DNA of 64,000 nucleotides from contig CAZQJS010000006.1 in assembly GCA_964593725.1 (NCBI GenBank), forward strand, positions 24,167-88,166. The letters run 5' to 3'. The stretch comes from JAIOSM01 sp964593725. GTDB lineage: Bacteria; Desulfobacterota; Desulfobacteria; Desulfobacterales; Desulfobacteraceae. This document shows positions 1 through 8,317 of this stretch, one piece after another (the stretch's first letter is position 1; each line of letters begins with the position of its first letter). Both the position numbers and the translations under genes were made by a program. The notes under the pieces are model-generated. The model was not told the origin of the DNA. It did not search any database and saw only the letters and a program-made list of their open reading frames with translations.

Positions 1-737
1 GCCATTTTCCTGGACTGGAGTAATTGCTCCTGGCCTGAATCAATTTCCACCACCATCTCATTAAAAGCTGCAATACAATGGGACACCTCATTTGCTTCTC
101 TGTGCACATGCTCAATAGGCTTAAATATGCCCTTGCGTGCGCTTTCAGAGGCTTTCTGAAGGGATAACAGAGGTCTTAACACATCTTCCTGGGTCATGTG
201 CCAGACAAAAATTATCAGGATAATAAACACAACTCCAAAGGCCAGGGGCAGCATGGACATATACCTCAACACTTTGGCAACACGCAGTCGTTTCTCTTTA
301 ATCAGTTTTTCGCTGAAAGATGTCAAGCTTGTTCCGTTTATTCTAAGATTTCCTGCTGTTTCAATGTTTTTAAAATGAGGCCCCTGGGTCTTTTCCTTAA
401 GGATCATACGATAATTGTTTATGGCGTTTCTGCATGCATCCAACTGGTCCTTACCCAGAATCATTATCATTTTTTCTTCCAGGCGGTTAAAAGAGTCTTC
501 AGTCTTTGCAAAATAATGTTTCATCTGTTCAACATACACAAGATTACCCGTAAGAAAGTAATTTTTCTCATATCTTCTGAGTTCAAGGATGTTATCTTTA
601 AAGTCATCAAACTGTTCTATCAGCAGCAGCTTCTCTTTGAGAGTATTGATATTATAATAGTAGAAGCAGGTTAATACTCCTGTAAATGAAAGGTATACAA
701 TAAAAACTATTATCAACCTGCCTCTGATTGTATGCAT
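1..737 (-). CDS. Sensor histidine kinase, N-terminal part (cut by window edge)
   Basis: The frame is open from an ATG at 737 to the window edge, so only the first 245 codons are present. It starts MHTIRGRLIIVFIVYLSF, a first membrane helix. A charged periplasmic region of about 130 residues follows, then a second helix near residues 160-180 (LAFGVVFIILIIFVW), a HAMP-like linker beginning DVLRPLLSL, and a coiled coil ending QEQLLQSRKMA. That ending is the typical lead into a HisKA domain of the kind that continues with a GTLTAGIAHELNNP-like motif. AGGA sits 6 bases before the ATG. The gene lies 18 bases after the small lipoprotein gene, as the last visible member of the minus-strand run. The kinase domains lie outside the window, so the histidine kinase assignment is inference; a chemoreceptor is less likely given the QSRKMA linker. 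Confidence 0.8.
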   Translation of the reverse strand, partial: MHTIRGRLIIVFIVYLSFTGVLTCFYYYNINTLKEKLLLIEQFDDFKDNILELRRYEKNYFLTGNLVYVEQMKHYFAKTEDSFNRLEEKMIMILGKDQLDACRNAINNYRMILKEKTQGPHFKNIETAGNLRINGTSLTSFSEKLIKEKRLRVAKVLRYMSMLPLAFGVVFIILIIFVWHMTQEDVLRPLLSLQKASESARKGIFKPIEHVHREANEVSHCIAAFNEMVVEIDSGQEQLLQSRKM

Positions 738-755
738 ATAAATCCTATATAATAT

Positions 756-1193
756 CTATTCCTGCTGGTTCATTGACTGCATGGCAATACCAAGACGTTT
801 CTGGGCTTCCATGACATCAGGGTTACCTACATATTTTACAAGTTTCATAAATGATGCAGCTAACCTGCCGCTTACCTGTTCCATCTTTTTCTGGGATTTA
901 ACCAGTTGTTCAGGAAGGTCTTTCTCATTTGTAAGGTCAGGATATTTTTCCCTCAGTTTTTTCATCTTTGGTCCAAGTTTTTCCATTTTTTCAGCCACCT
1001 TATCTATTGCAGCGGCAACATCTTTTGCATTGTCTGCTTTTTCAAGGCTTTTGGAGTAATCATCCATGATCTCAATAAATTCGTTGTTAGCATCAATGAC
1101 ATCATCATACTTACCACCACATGCAAAAGTAAAACAGATTAATAAAACCATGATCATAACAACCTTAACAACTGCTTCAGCTTTCTTTTCCAT
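756..1193 (-). CDS. Small putative lipoprotein, function unknown
   Basis: A protein of 145 residues with a Lys-rich N-terminus, a hydrophobic segment (VVMIMVLLICFTFA) and then Cys-Gly-Gly, resembling a lipoprotein signal with a loose lipobox (TFAC). The mature part is highly charged and predicted helical, rich in Lys, Glu and Asp, with heptad-like spacing (DKVAEKMEKLGPKMKKLREKY). This suggests a helical bundle or coiled coil on the outer face of a membrane. The ATG at 1193 is chosen because AAGGAG lies 9 bases before it; the TTG at 1202 is too close to that site. It sits 23 bases after the GltS-type gene and 18 bases before the sensor kinase, so it could be a sensory partner of that kinase. 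No family recognised. Confidence 0.7.
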   Translation of the reverse strand: MEKKAEAVVKVVMIMVLLICFTFACGGKYDDVIDANNEFIEIMDDYSKSLEKADNAKDVAAAIDKVAEKMEKLGPKMKKLREKYPDLTNEKDLPEQLVKSQKKMEQVSGRLAASFMKLVKYVGNPDVMEAQKRLGIAMQSMNQQE

Positions 1194-1216
1194 TCTTTCC
1201 AACTCCTTTTCAGATT

Positions 1217-2584
1217 CTATTTATCATTAATAATGCTATCCTTCCATAGCTTTTTACTCAGAAGAATAATAAAACTTATAACAAGTACTGAGCCAAGTAC
1301 AATACAAGTTGCAGACATACTCCATCCCCACCAGAAAGGAGCATTTAACAGACATGTAAGTCCGCCCACTATTGGTATTGCAAAAATATTCATAAAACCA
1401 ATCTCCCTTGCAACCGGGGTTCTGAACTCAGGATCAACAATCCTTAAAAGCATAAGCCCGCAGGAGACCGTACCTGTCACAACACCATAAATTGCTATGG
1501 CACGCTCCAGCCTGTATTTCCCAAGCCTTTTACTTAACATGAAAACGGCCAGTGTGGTTAGAATACCACCGGTGACAGATATGACAAGTATGGGGATAAA
1601 ATATTTCCAGATAACAAAAAACTGAATTCCGCATCCCGTGGCCACAACAAGATAGTCCACGGAAAACCCGGTAATCCTCCTTTGCAGTGAAGGATCCATG
1701 AGATGTCCGAACCGGGTGGTCTTTTCAATTAAGATCCTGACTAAAATTGAAAAAATCAGTCCAAAGAGAAAAAAGAAACCCCATACAATGGTGCCTGCAT
1801 CAGATCCAAGGGCTTTTGACAGTGCTGACACAAAAAAACAGGTGATAACATACACAAGCCCCACAAGGGCCATATGGAAACTTATACTGTCAAGGTTTGA
1901 ATTGTGGATTGTAATAAAGCCGGCAGGTTTTTTAGTCTCCTGTTTTGGTAAAACTCCCTGGCGGAAAAAATCCGGCACTCCTTTGTGTTTATATTGTCCA
2001 TTTTTCACTCCCCTGTTTGCAACGGGCACGCCAACAAAAAAGGCAAAAAAATACCCAATGGTGGCAAAGGTAAGTCCGATGGTGGCAGCATGATGAAAAC
2101 CCAGACCTTCCCACACGCTGCCAATGGAAAGTGCCTGTCCCGGCCCTTCATTAAATGCCAGGGGCAGAAGAAAACCAAATGTCTTAAAAAGGGGTTCAGC
2201 ACTGTTAAATGCAAAAAACATAACAACCAGCGCACCTGTAATTGCCTGGAGTGGAAAGGTTACTGCCTGGATTAAGGCCATCCATGCAGACCCTTTGACA
2301 ATCTTTTCCCGTTGTCCTTTACCTTCTTCTTTAAAGGCTGTAAGTCCAACTGAAATAAAGGAGATATTAAAAAAATGAAATGCAAAGGTTTTAATAAGTT
2401 CTGTGTCAAGGGAAACAAGGTTTAAGCTGATTAAAACCAGACCCAGAAGGCCGCCTGTCAGGCTTGCCGGAAACATGATTTTCTGAAAAACAGGGACATG
2501 GGAACGGAGTATCAAGCCTGCAAGTAACATTATGGAGAAATATCCAAAAACAAGCATAGAATCAAAAGGAAAAGGAGGGGGCAT
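1217..2584 (-). CDS. GltS-type sodium/glutamate symporter family protein
   Basis: A membrane protein of 455 residues with about ten to twelve helices, of the ESS (glutamate:Na+ symporter, GltS) family. Family features seen are an N-terminal helix followed by FPASLTGGLLGLVL, the glycine-rich EGPGQALSIG segment in the first half, and a second inverted half with DYLVVATGCGIQFF and VTGTVSCGLMLLRIVDPEF. At 455 residues it is longer than the roughly 400 of E. coli GltS, with extra sequence around residues 195-225. AAGGGA lies 8 bases before the ATG. It is 25 bases after the PLP-enzyme gene and probably cotranscribed with it, which suggests the symporter may import that enzyme's substrate. The exact substrate cannot be read from sequence. 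Confidence 0.85.
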   Translation of the reverse strand: MPPPFPFDSMLVFGYFSIMLLAGLILRSHVPVFQKIMFPASLTGGLLGLVLISLNLVSLDTELIKTFAFHFFNISFISVGLTAFKEEGKGQREKIVKGSAWMALIQAVTFPLQAITGALVVMFFAFNSAEPLFKTFGFLLPLAFNEGPGQALSIGSVWEGLGFHHAATIGLTFATIGYFFAFFVGVPVANRGVKNGQYKHKGVPDFFRQGVLPKQETKKPAGFITIHNSNLDSISFHMALVGLVYVITCFFVSALSKALGSDAGTIVWGFFFLFGLIFSILVRILIEKTTRFGHLMDPSLQRRITGFSVDYLVVATGCGIQFFVIWKYFIPILVISVTGGILTTLAVFMLSKRLGKYRLERAIAIYGVVTGTVSCGLMLLRIVDPEFRTPVAREIGFMNIFAIPIVGGLTCLLNAPFWWGWSMSATCIVLGSVLVISFIILLSKKLWKDSIINDK

Positions 2585-2609
2585 TGTTTTTATCCCTTAT
2601 GTCACAAAG

Positions 2610-4049
2610 TTATGATTGAGATGAAAAAAAAGTATTTGCAACTTCCAGTAAAAGCTCTTTTCTGAACCCGGCCGGCATTGCATCAAGCACCTCATTGACC
2701 GGTGCCATGCGTTGGGGCATTCTCCCATCCTTGATGCCGGCAAGTTCAAATATAGGGCTCAGGTTTTCAGACAGGTCTTCTGCACCGCCCTGGTCCATGA
2801 CAAGGTTGAACATTGATAACAACTTGCCTGGCAGAAGCTTTTTTGCTTTTTCAACACTCTGTTCAAGGTCGCAGATAAATTCATCTTCCCTGCCTGCATT
2901 GGATAGAGTGACAGAAAGATGAATGGTTGCGGGAATATTGTCAAAGGACAGGGACGGCTGAATATACCAGCCTTTTAAATTCATCTCATCTATTATATGA
3001 AAAATATTTACCTTATCAGAACCAAATGAAATTAAGGTCATCTCCGGCCGGGCCATCATATGAAGTTCTGGAATACTTTCTATGCCCTGTTTTATCTTTT
3101 CCACTGTTTCAAGCTGGATTCTTGCAAATTCAAGATACTTTTCTTTTCCCACATGATTGAGAACAGCCCAGGCTGCTGCAAGGGGACCGCCGCTTTTTGT
3201 GCTCTGGATTGTTGGGTTTATCATTGTATAACCAAGCCAGTCAGCAAAGGCAAACAATTGAAACCTGCGCTGTGCTGAGTTGCGGTGGAGGATGAGGGAG
3301 GCACCTTTGGGAGTATATGCATACTTATGAAGATCAACAGAAATGGAATTAACTCCAGGGCATGAAAAATCAAACATATCAATTTTTTTTCCAAGTTCTT
3401 TAAAAAAAGGCAGGAGAAAACCACCCATACATGCATCTGTGTGGAACCAGACATCATTTTCTTCTGCTGTCCGGGAAAGCTCAGATATCGGATCAATAAC
3501 ACCCTGGGTATAGGATGGTGCTGAGCCGGCCATGAAGATAGTATTGCTGTTAATGGCCTTTTCCATTGCAGGAACATCTGCCTTAAATGTTTCAGGATCC
3601 ACAGATACTGATACGGTTTTTATACCCAGGTAATGGGCGGCTTTATGGAAGGCTGCATGGGCTGTTGTGGGCAGAATCATTTCAGGTTCTGTTATCTCCG
3701 GCTTTTTATTCCTATAATAATCCCGTGCTGTTTTCACTGCCAGGATAATGCTTTCTGTGCCGCCGCTGGTAAAATTCCCCACCACATCATCATTGCCGCC
3801 CAGATGTTTCCCCATGATTGAAACAAGGTCGTTTTCAAGGGATAAAAGGCTTGGATAAACAGTGAAATCAAGGGCATTTTCACTTAAAAACATGTTATTG
3901 ATCTCCTTTGCAAACCCGAGTATCTCTTCTCCAGGGTCAAATATATACCCAAATGCCTTACCCGATTTCCAGTCAAGATCATCTTTTTTTACTTCACAAA
4001 GCTTCTTTAAAATATCTTCCCTGGATAGACCTTTTTCAGAAAACATCAT
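2610..4049 (-). CDS. PLP-dependent decarboxylase/lyase, sphingosine-1-phosphate-lyase-like
   Basis: A fold-type I PLP enzyme of 479 residues, group II decarboxylase superfamily. Visible motifs are NFTSGGTESIILAVK (phosphate binding), PTTAHAAFHKAA (ring-stacking His), HTDACMGGFLLPF (Asp to the pyridine nitrogen) and SVDLHKYAYTPKG, where the Lys after His forms the Schiff base. The overall pattern, including DLHKY..TPKGAS and a GG..AAAW segment, is closer to S1P-lyase-like and archaeal MfnA-like members than to classical GadB. The substrate is unknown; an amino acid such as glutamate or aspartate is a reasonable guess because a GltS-type symporter follows 25 bases downstream. Start: ATGATG preceded by AAGGTG. 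EF-G ends 24 bases upstream, so it may share that transcript. Confidence 0.8.
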   Translation of the reverse strand: MMFSEKGLSREDILKKLCEVKKDDLDWKSGKAFGYIFDPGEEILGFAKEINNMFLSENALDFTVYPSLLSLENDLVSIMGKHLGGNDDVVGNFTSGGTESIILAVKTARDYYRNKKPEITEPEMILPTTAHAAFHKAAHYLGIKTVSVSVDPETFKADVPAMEKAINSNTIFMAGSAPSYTQGVIDPISELSRTAEENDVWFHTDACMGGFLLPFFKELGKKIDMFDFSCPGVNSISVDLHKYAYTPKGASLILHRNSAQRRFQLFAFADWLGYTMINPTIQSTKSGGPLAAAWAVLNHVGKEKYLEFARIQLETVEKIKQGIESIPELHMMARPEMTLISFGSDKVNIFHIIDEMNLKGWYIQPSLSFDNIPATIHLSVTLSNAGREDEFICDLEQSVEKAKKLLPGKLLSMFNLVMDQGGAEDLSENLSPIFELAGIKDGRMPQRMAPVNEVLDAMPAGFRKELLLEVANTFFSSQS

Positions 4050-4073
4050 GGAATCACCTTAATTAAAATAGAA

Positions 4074-6107
4074 TCATACTTTATCAAACCTTGCAAACTG
4101 CATTGTAAAAGTACCCCTGCCCTGGGTTATGGATCTTAATGCTGTTGAGTAGCCAAACATCTTTGAAAGCGGTGCTGTAACGCTTACCACCTGGATGCCG
4201 TCCTTGGCATCAATGGCATTAACCTTACCGCCCCTGGAGTTCAGGTCACCAATGGCATCACCCACAAAAGAGTCCGGTACAAACAGCTGCACATCCATGA
4301 TAGGTTCAAGAAGGTATGCCGATGCATTCTGCAATGCATTCTGGCACGCCATGGAGCCGCACACTGAAAAAGCAAGGTCAGAAGATTTATGCTCATCAAC
4401 AATAATATCAGTCAGGACCACTTTAACATCTGCCACAGGGTAACCCCGGACAGGCCCGCTGCTCAAAGCCTCATTCACACCATTTTCAACAGCATCTGTA
4501 AACTCATCCTTTAACTGATCCCCTGGGACCTCTGATTCAAAGATAATACCTGAACCCCTGGTTTCCGGCACAATCTTAAGCATTACCTTTGCATAATGAT
4601 CCCTGCCTGATATCTCCCTTGCAAATTCTGCCTCTCCTGTAACAGGAGATTCAATGGCTTCCCTGTAAACAACCTGGGGAGTGCCGACATTTACATTGGT
4701 TTTAAACTCCTTGAGCATTCTGCTTGTGATTATTTCAAGATGGAGCTCGCCCATGCCGGACAATAGTGTCTGGCCTGTCTCTTCGTCCTTACTCACCTTC
4801 AGGGTCGGATCTTCAATAATAAATTTTTCCAGAACTGAATCAAGTTTTTCCTGGTCAGCATGGGTTTTAGGTTCTATTGCAATGGAGATAACAGGTTCTT
4901 CATATTCCATTTTTTCAAGCAGAACCTGATTTTGAGCAGAACAGAGGGTATCTCCGGTGGATGATTTTTTCAAGCCAACAATTCCGACTATATCACCGGC
5001 AAATGCCTGATTGAGCCTTTCACGCTTATTTGCGTGCATCTTAAGAACACGGGAGAGTTTCTCTTTTATGCCAAGGGCCGGATTAAAAACATCCTTGCCT
5101 GCTTCAAGCTTTCCACTGTATACCCTGACAAAGGAGAGTTTCCTTCCCTCAATCATTGAGACCTTGAATATCAGTGCTGCAAGGGGAGCTGTTCTGCTGG
5201 CAGGAAAATCGATCTTTTCTCCGGTCACTGGGTCTTCCCCCCTTACAGGAGGCATGTCCACAGGACTTGGAAGAAAAGATGCAATGGCATCCAGCAGGGG
5301 CTGAACTCCCTTATTTCTGAGAGCACTTCCGCAGAGTACTGGTACAAGCTTATTTGCAATGGTTGCCCTGCGCAGGGCAAGTTTAAGCTCATCAATGGAG
5401 ATCATCTCTTCGGAAAGATATTTTTCCATTATATCATCATCAACCTCGGAAATCTGCTCCAGAAGAATTACCCTGTATTCTTCAGCCTTGTCAATAAGAT
5501 CAGGATCAATATCATTGATCTGGAATTCAGCTCCCAGACTTTCATCATCCCATACAATCTGCTTCATCTCCAGAAGATCAATCACACCTGTAAATGAATC
5601 TTCTCTGCCAACGGGAAGCTGAATAATGGCTGGATTTGCCTTTAGTTTCTCCTCCATCATTGCAACGGCATTGAAAAAATCAGCACCGGTTCTGTCCATT
5701 TTATTTATGAACGCCATCCTCGGCACAGAATATTTGTCAGCCTGGCGCCAGACAGTCTCGGACTGGGGTTCAACTCCGCCAACGGCACAGAATACACCAA
5801 CAGCACCATCAAGGACCCTCAGGGCACGTTCGACCTCAACAGTGAAATCAACATGACCGGGAGTATCAATGATCTGGATCTGCTTATCCCGCCACTTACA
5901 TACTGTCACAGCTGAAGTTATTGTGATTCCCCTGTTCTGTTCATCCTCCATCCAGTCCATGACAGCTTCACCATTATGGACTTCACCTATTTTATGGGAT
6001 TTACCAGTGTAATAGAGGATACGTTCTGTAACGGTTGTCTTGCCGGCATCAATGTGAGCGATGATCCCGATATTTCTTATTTTATCGATTTTTACCTTGT
6101 TACTCAT
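4074..6107 (-). CDS. fusA: Translation elongation factor G
   Basis: A GTPase of 677 residues that drives ribosomal translocation. It shows the G1 motif AHIDAGKTTVTER, the switch region DEQNRGITITSA, DTPGHVDF (G3), NKMD (G4) and a GSAL loop (G5). Domain II, the domain III segment ending LSGMGELHLEI, domain IV (GRDHYAKVMLKI, GPVRGYPVADVKV) and domain V (EPIMDVQLFVPDSFVGDAIGD) follow in the usual order. It is slightly shorter than the usual 690-700 residues. Its ATG overlaps the stop of the upstream GerMN gene (ATGA), implying translational coupling. It lies outside any str operon (no rpsL, rpsG or tuf nearby), so it may be a second EF-G copy with a more specialised role. That part is inference. 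Confidence 0.93.
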   Translation of the reverse strand: MSNKVKIDKIRNIGIIAHIDAGKTTVTERILYYTGKSHKIGEVHNGEAVMDWMEDEQNRGITITSAVTVCKWRDKQIQIIDTPGHVDFTVEVERALRVLDGAVGVFCAVGGVEPQSETVWRQADKYSVPRMAFINKMDRTGADFFNAVAMMEEKLKANPAIIQLPVGREDSFTGVIDLLEMKQIVWDDESLGAEFQINDIDPDLIDKAEEYRVILLEQISEVDDDIMEKYLSEEMISIDELKLALRRATIANKLVPVLCGSALRNKGVQPLLDAIASFLPSPVDMPPVRGEDPVTGEKIDFPASRTAPLAALIFKVSMIEGRKLSFVRVYSGKLEAGKDVFNPALGIKEKLSRVLKMHANKRERLNQAFAGDIVGIVGLKKSSTGDTLCSAQNQVLLEKMEYEEPVISIAIEPKTHADQEKLDSVLEKFIIEDPTLKVSKDEETGQTLLSGMGELHLEIITSRMLKEFKTNVNVGTPQVVYREAIESPVTGEAEFAREISGRDHYAKVMLKIVPETRGSGIIFESEVPGDQLKDEFTDAVENGVNEALSSGPVRGYPVADVKVVLTDIIVDEHKSSDLAFSVCGSMACQNALQNASAYLLEPIMDVQLFVPDSFVGDAIGDLNSRGGKVNAIDAKDGIQVVSVTAPLSKMFGYSTALRSITQGRGTFTMQFARFDKV

Positions 6108-6655
6108 TTTACTATCAACACATTTGCTTCATAAAAACAGTCAAGATTGATATGCCCTGAAAGCGTTTGGGCAGTCTCCCCCTGGATAAGAATTTTTACC
6201 CTGTTAATCTCTTCAATATTTAAAACAAGGGAGTTGACAATGGAATATATTGCCAGCATCTCCTGTTGGGCAGAATAGCTGCCCTGGGTGCTGACACTCT
6301 GATCAAAGTCAATATATGCCCTTCCATCACCCAGAATAAAAAGGGCATTTACCTTTGCTGCAGCAGGAAGAACAGGTTCAAGCCCGTTTATTGAGGCTCC
6401 TTTGATTAAATCTTCCATTATTGCAATCCCTAAATCATGCGGGTTGAGCCCCGGTGAAAACTTTTTTGCAACAGCTTTCAGGGATTTTCCATCCCTGTCA
6501 ATGTAATAAAGAAAGCCGTCAATGGGCTGCCGCTCCCCGCGGCCTGCCCCGGGTGTAATACCCCTGCCGGCAAAGCCTGTACCCGGCATGAAAAAAGCTG
6601 AACTAATAAAGCCTGACAGAAAAAGAAAAAAAAATAAGAAAAGTCCATGCTTCAT
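6104..6655 (-). CDS. GerMN-domain exported protein
   Basis: About 183 residues from the chosen ATG at 6655. This start gives a clean signal peptide (MKHGLFLFFFLFLSGFISSAFF). An upstream ATG at 6715 would add 20 residues, but it lies inside the spacer of a good promoter and would spoil the signal peptide. The C-terminal half (ALFILGDGRAYIDFDQS, then EMLAIYSIVNSLVLNIEEINRV and ILIQGETAQTLSGHI) matches the GerMN domain (PF10646). That domain is known from spore-germination GerM and also occurs in many non-sporulating bacteria with unclear function, probably binding something in the periplasm or cell wall. The stop overlaps the fusA start by 4 bases. Why an exported GerMN protein is coupled to EF-G is not obvious. 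Confidence 0.8.
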   Translation of the reverse strand: MKHGLFLFFFLFLSGFISSAFFMPGTGFAGRGITPGAGRGERQPIDGFLYYIDRDGKSLKAVAKKFSPGLNPHDLGIAIMEDLIKGASINGLEPVLPAAAKVNALFILGDGRAYIDFDQSVSTQGSYSAQQEMLAIYSIVNSLVLNIEEINRVKILIQGETAQTLSGHINLDCFYEANVLIVK

Positions 6656-6696
6656 AATATTTAAGTCCAAGCATCTATAATAATTTGAAATAATGA

Positions 6697-6725
6697 TTTT
6701 TACAGTATCAACCATATTGTGTCAA
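6697..6725 (-). promoter_or_regulatory. Putative sigma-70 promoter for the GerMN-fusA operon
   Basis: On the minus strand TTGACA (6725-6720) is followed after 17 bases by TAAAAA (6702-6697). Transcription would begin near 6690, about 35 bases before the ATG at 6655, which supports that start for the GerMN gene. Found by eye only. Confidence 0.45.
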
Positions 6726-6905
6726 GATAATAAGCATTTTTTTAAAACAGCTGCCCATGGGTATGTTCATCCCGGGCCGGCCTGCTTATCTGATGGACCA
6801 AAAATTGCTTTGATTTTACCTTGCAAATCTTATATGGTTTTAATAAAATACCTCAATTATTAATGGTTAAATAAACCAATATATAAAGGAACCTTACTTA
6901 AGACA

Positions 6906-7280
6906 ATGCTTCCGGGATTCCAGGGACTGGTGGAACAGAGAATAAAACAAGCCCAGGAAAAGGGTGAGTTTGATAACCTTGAAGGCAGTCATAAACCTTT
7001 AAAGTTCACAGATGAAAATGTACCCGAAGATCTGCGGCTTGCCCATAAAATTTTAAAAAATGCAGGTTTTCTACCGCCTGAAATAGAACTTAAAAAAAAG
7101 ATTAAAAACACAGAAGATCTGCTTGACAACACAAAGTATGACTCAGAAGAGAGACGTAAATTACAGAAAAAACTTAATTTCTATTTAACAAAACTTGAAA
7201 CAACACGCTCTGGTAAAGCCGCAAACCTCTCCCTTACAACCGAGATGTACAGAAATCAGATACTGGATAAATTATCATAG
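6906..7280 (+). CDS. DUF1992 (DnaJ-like family) protein
   Basis: A protein of 124 residues of the DUF1992 / DnaJ homologue subfamily C member 28 type. The hallmark start is present: an amphipathic VEQRIKQAQEKGEFDNLEG, where an Ile-x-x-Ala...G-x-F-x-x-L-x-G pattern is followed by KPL and a Pro-rich turn, then LRLAHKILKNAGFLPPEIEL. The rest is charged helix. The molecular role is not established; despite the family name there is no J domain (no HPD). It opens a plus-strand run with ddl 50 bases downstream. The 251 bases before it back to the GerMN start hold the divergent promoter and nothing else recognisable. Confidence 0.8.
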   Translation: MLPGFQGLVEQRIKQAQEKGEFDNLEGSHKPLKFTDENVPEDLRLAHKILKNAGFLPPEIELKKKIKNTEDLLDNTKYDSEERRKLQKKLNFYLTKLETTRSGKAANLSLTTEMYRNQILDKLS

Positions 7281-7330
7281 CTTTAATGGGTTAACTAAAA
7301 CAATATTCACATTTCAGGAGGAAGCTTTGT

Positions 7331-8299
7331 ATGGATAAAATTAATCTTGCTCTTTTGTCAGGCGGGATATCCTCGGAAAGGGAGGTATCATTAAAAAGCG
7401 GCGGTGAAGTATATGATGCACTTGACAAGGATAAATACAATATAACACGGTATGATCCGGCAACTGATATTAAAAACCTTGTTAACAACGCTGATAATAT
7501 AGACGTTGCCATGGTTATCCTCCACGGCCCCAATGGTGAAGATGGTACTGTCCAGGGACTTTTAGACCTCCTTAAAATACCCTACCAGTGTGCCGGAGTC
7601 ATGGGAAATGCAATTGCCATGAATAAACTTGTTTCAAAAAAACTTTATACTCTGGAAAATATACCAACTCCGGATTATTTAAGCCTATCCTCCATTAAAG
7701 AACTTAATATGGCTGAAATAGAAAAAAAATTTAATTTCCCCCAAACACCCCTTGTTGTTAAACCAGTATGTGCGGGATCAAGTGTGGGCATGTCCATTGT
7801 AAAAAAAAGAGATGACCTCCCAGGTGCTGTTGATACAGCCTTTGACAATGATGAAAATATTATTATTGAAAAGTATATAAAAGGCGTGGAACTTACCTGC
7901 GGCGTGATGGGCAATAAAGATATTGAACCCATGCCCGTGATTGAAATCGTACCCGGTGCTGAGTATGAATTTTTCAATTATGAAGCAAAATATGTTGCAG
8001 GGGCGACCAATGAAATATGTCCTGCCCGCATTGATGACAATATAAAAAAAGAGGTGCAGATGCTTGCTGTTAAAGCCCACAAAACATTATTTCTCAAGGG
8101 TTACAGCAGAACCGATTTTATCATGGAAAAAAGTTCTTCCACAAGGCTATTTGTCCTTGAGACAAACACCATCCCGGGCATGACTGCAACAAGCCTTTTC
8201 CCACAGCAGGCAGAGGTTGCAGGGTATCCATTCCCTGTTTTACTGGACAGACTCATTGAGCTTGCCCTGGAAACCAGAGCATCAAATCAGACAAAATAA
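7331..8299 (+). CDS. ddl: D-alanine--D-alanine ligase
   Basis: A cytoplasmic ATP-grasp ligase of 322 residues that makes D-Ala-D-Ala for peptidoglycan. Motifs seen are LLSGGISSEREVSLKSG at the N-terminus, HGPNGEDGTVQGLL, MNKLVSKKLY, PLVVKPVCAGSSVGMS (ATP grasp), IIEKYIKGVELTCGVMG, ICPARIDD, YSRTDFIM and the final LETNTIPGMTATSLFP, whose Glu and Asn bind magnesium. GGAGG lies upstream of the ATG. It is 18 bases ahead of purD-purE and probably part of the same transcript. Length is normal for the family. Confidence 0.95.
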   Translation: MDKINLALLSGGISSEREVSLKSGGEVYDALDKDKYNITRYDPATDIKNLVNNADNIDVAMVILHGPNGEDGTVQGLLDLLKIPYQCAGVMGNAIAMNKLVSKKLYTLENIPTPDYLSLSSIKELNMAEIEKKFNFPQTPLVVKPVCAGSSVGMSIVKKRDDLPGAVDTAFDNDENIIIEKYIKGVELTCGVMGNKDIEPMPVIEIVPGAEYEFFNYEAKYVAGATNEICPARIDDNIKKEVQMLAVKAHKTLFLKGYSRTDFIMEKSSSTRLFVLETNTIPGMTATSLFPQQAEVAGYPFPVLLDRLIELALETRASNQTK

Positions 8300-8317
8300 A
8301 TAAGAGGAGACAGGAAC

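Noticed and set aside
198..674. Plus-strand frame of 158 residues
   Set aside because: It is the antisense shadow of the sensor kinase on the minus strand, whose protein has clear membrane helices and a HAMP linker.
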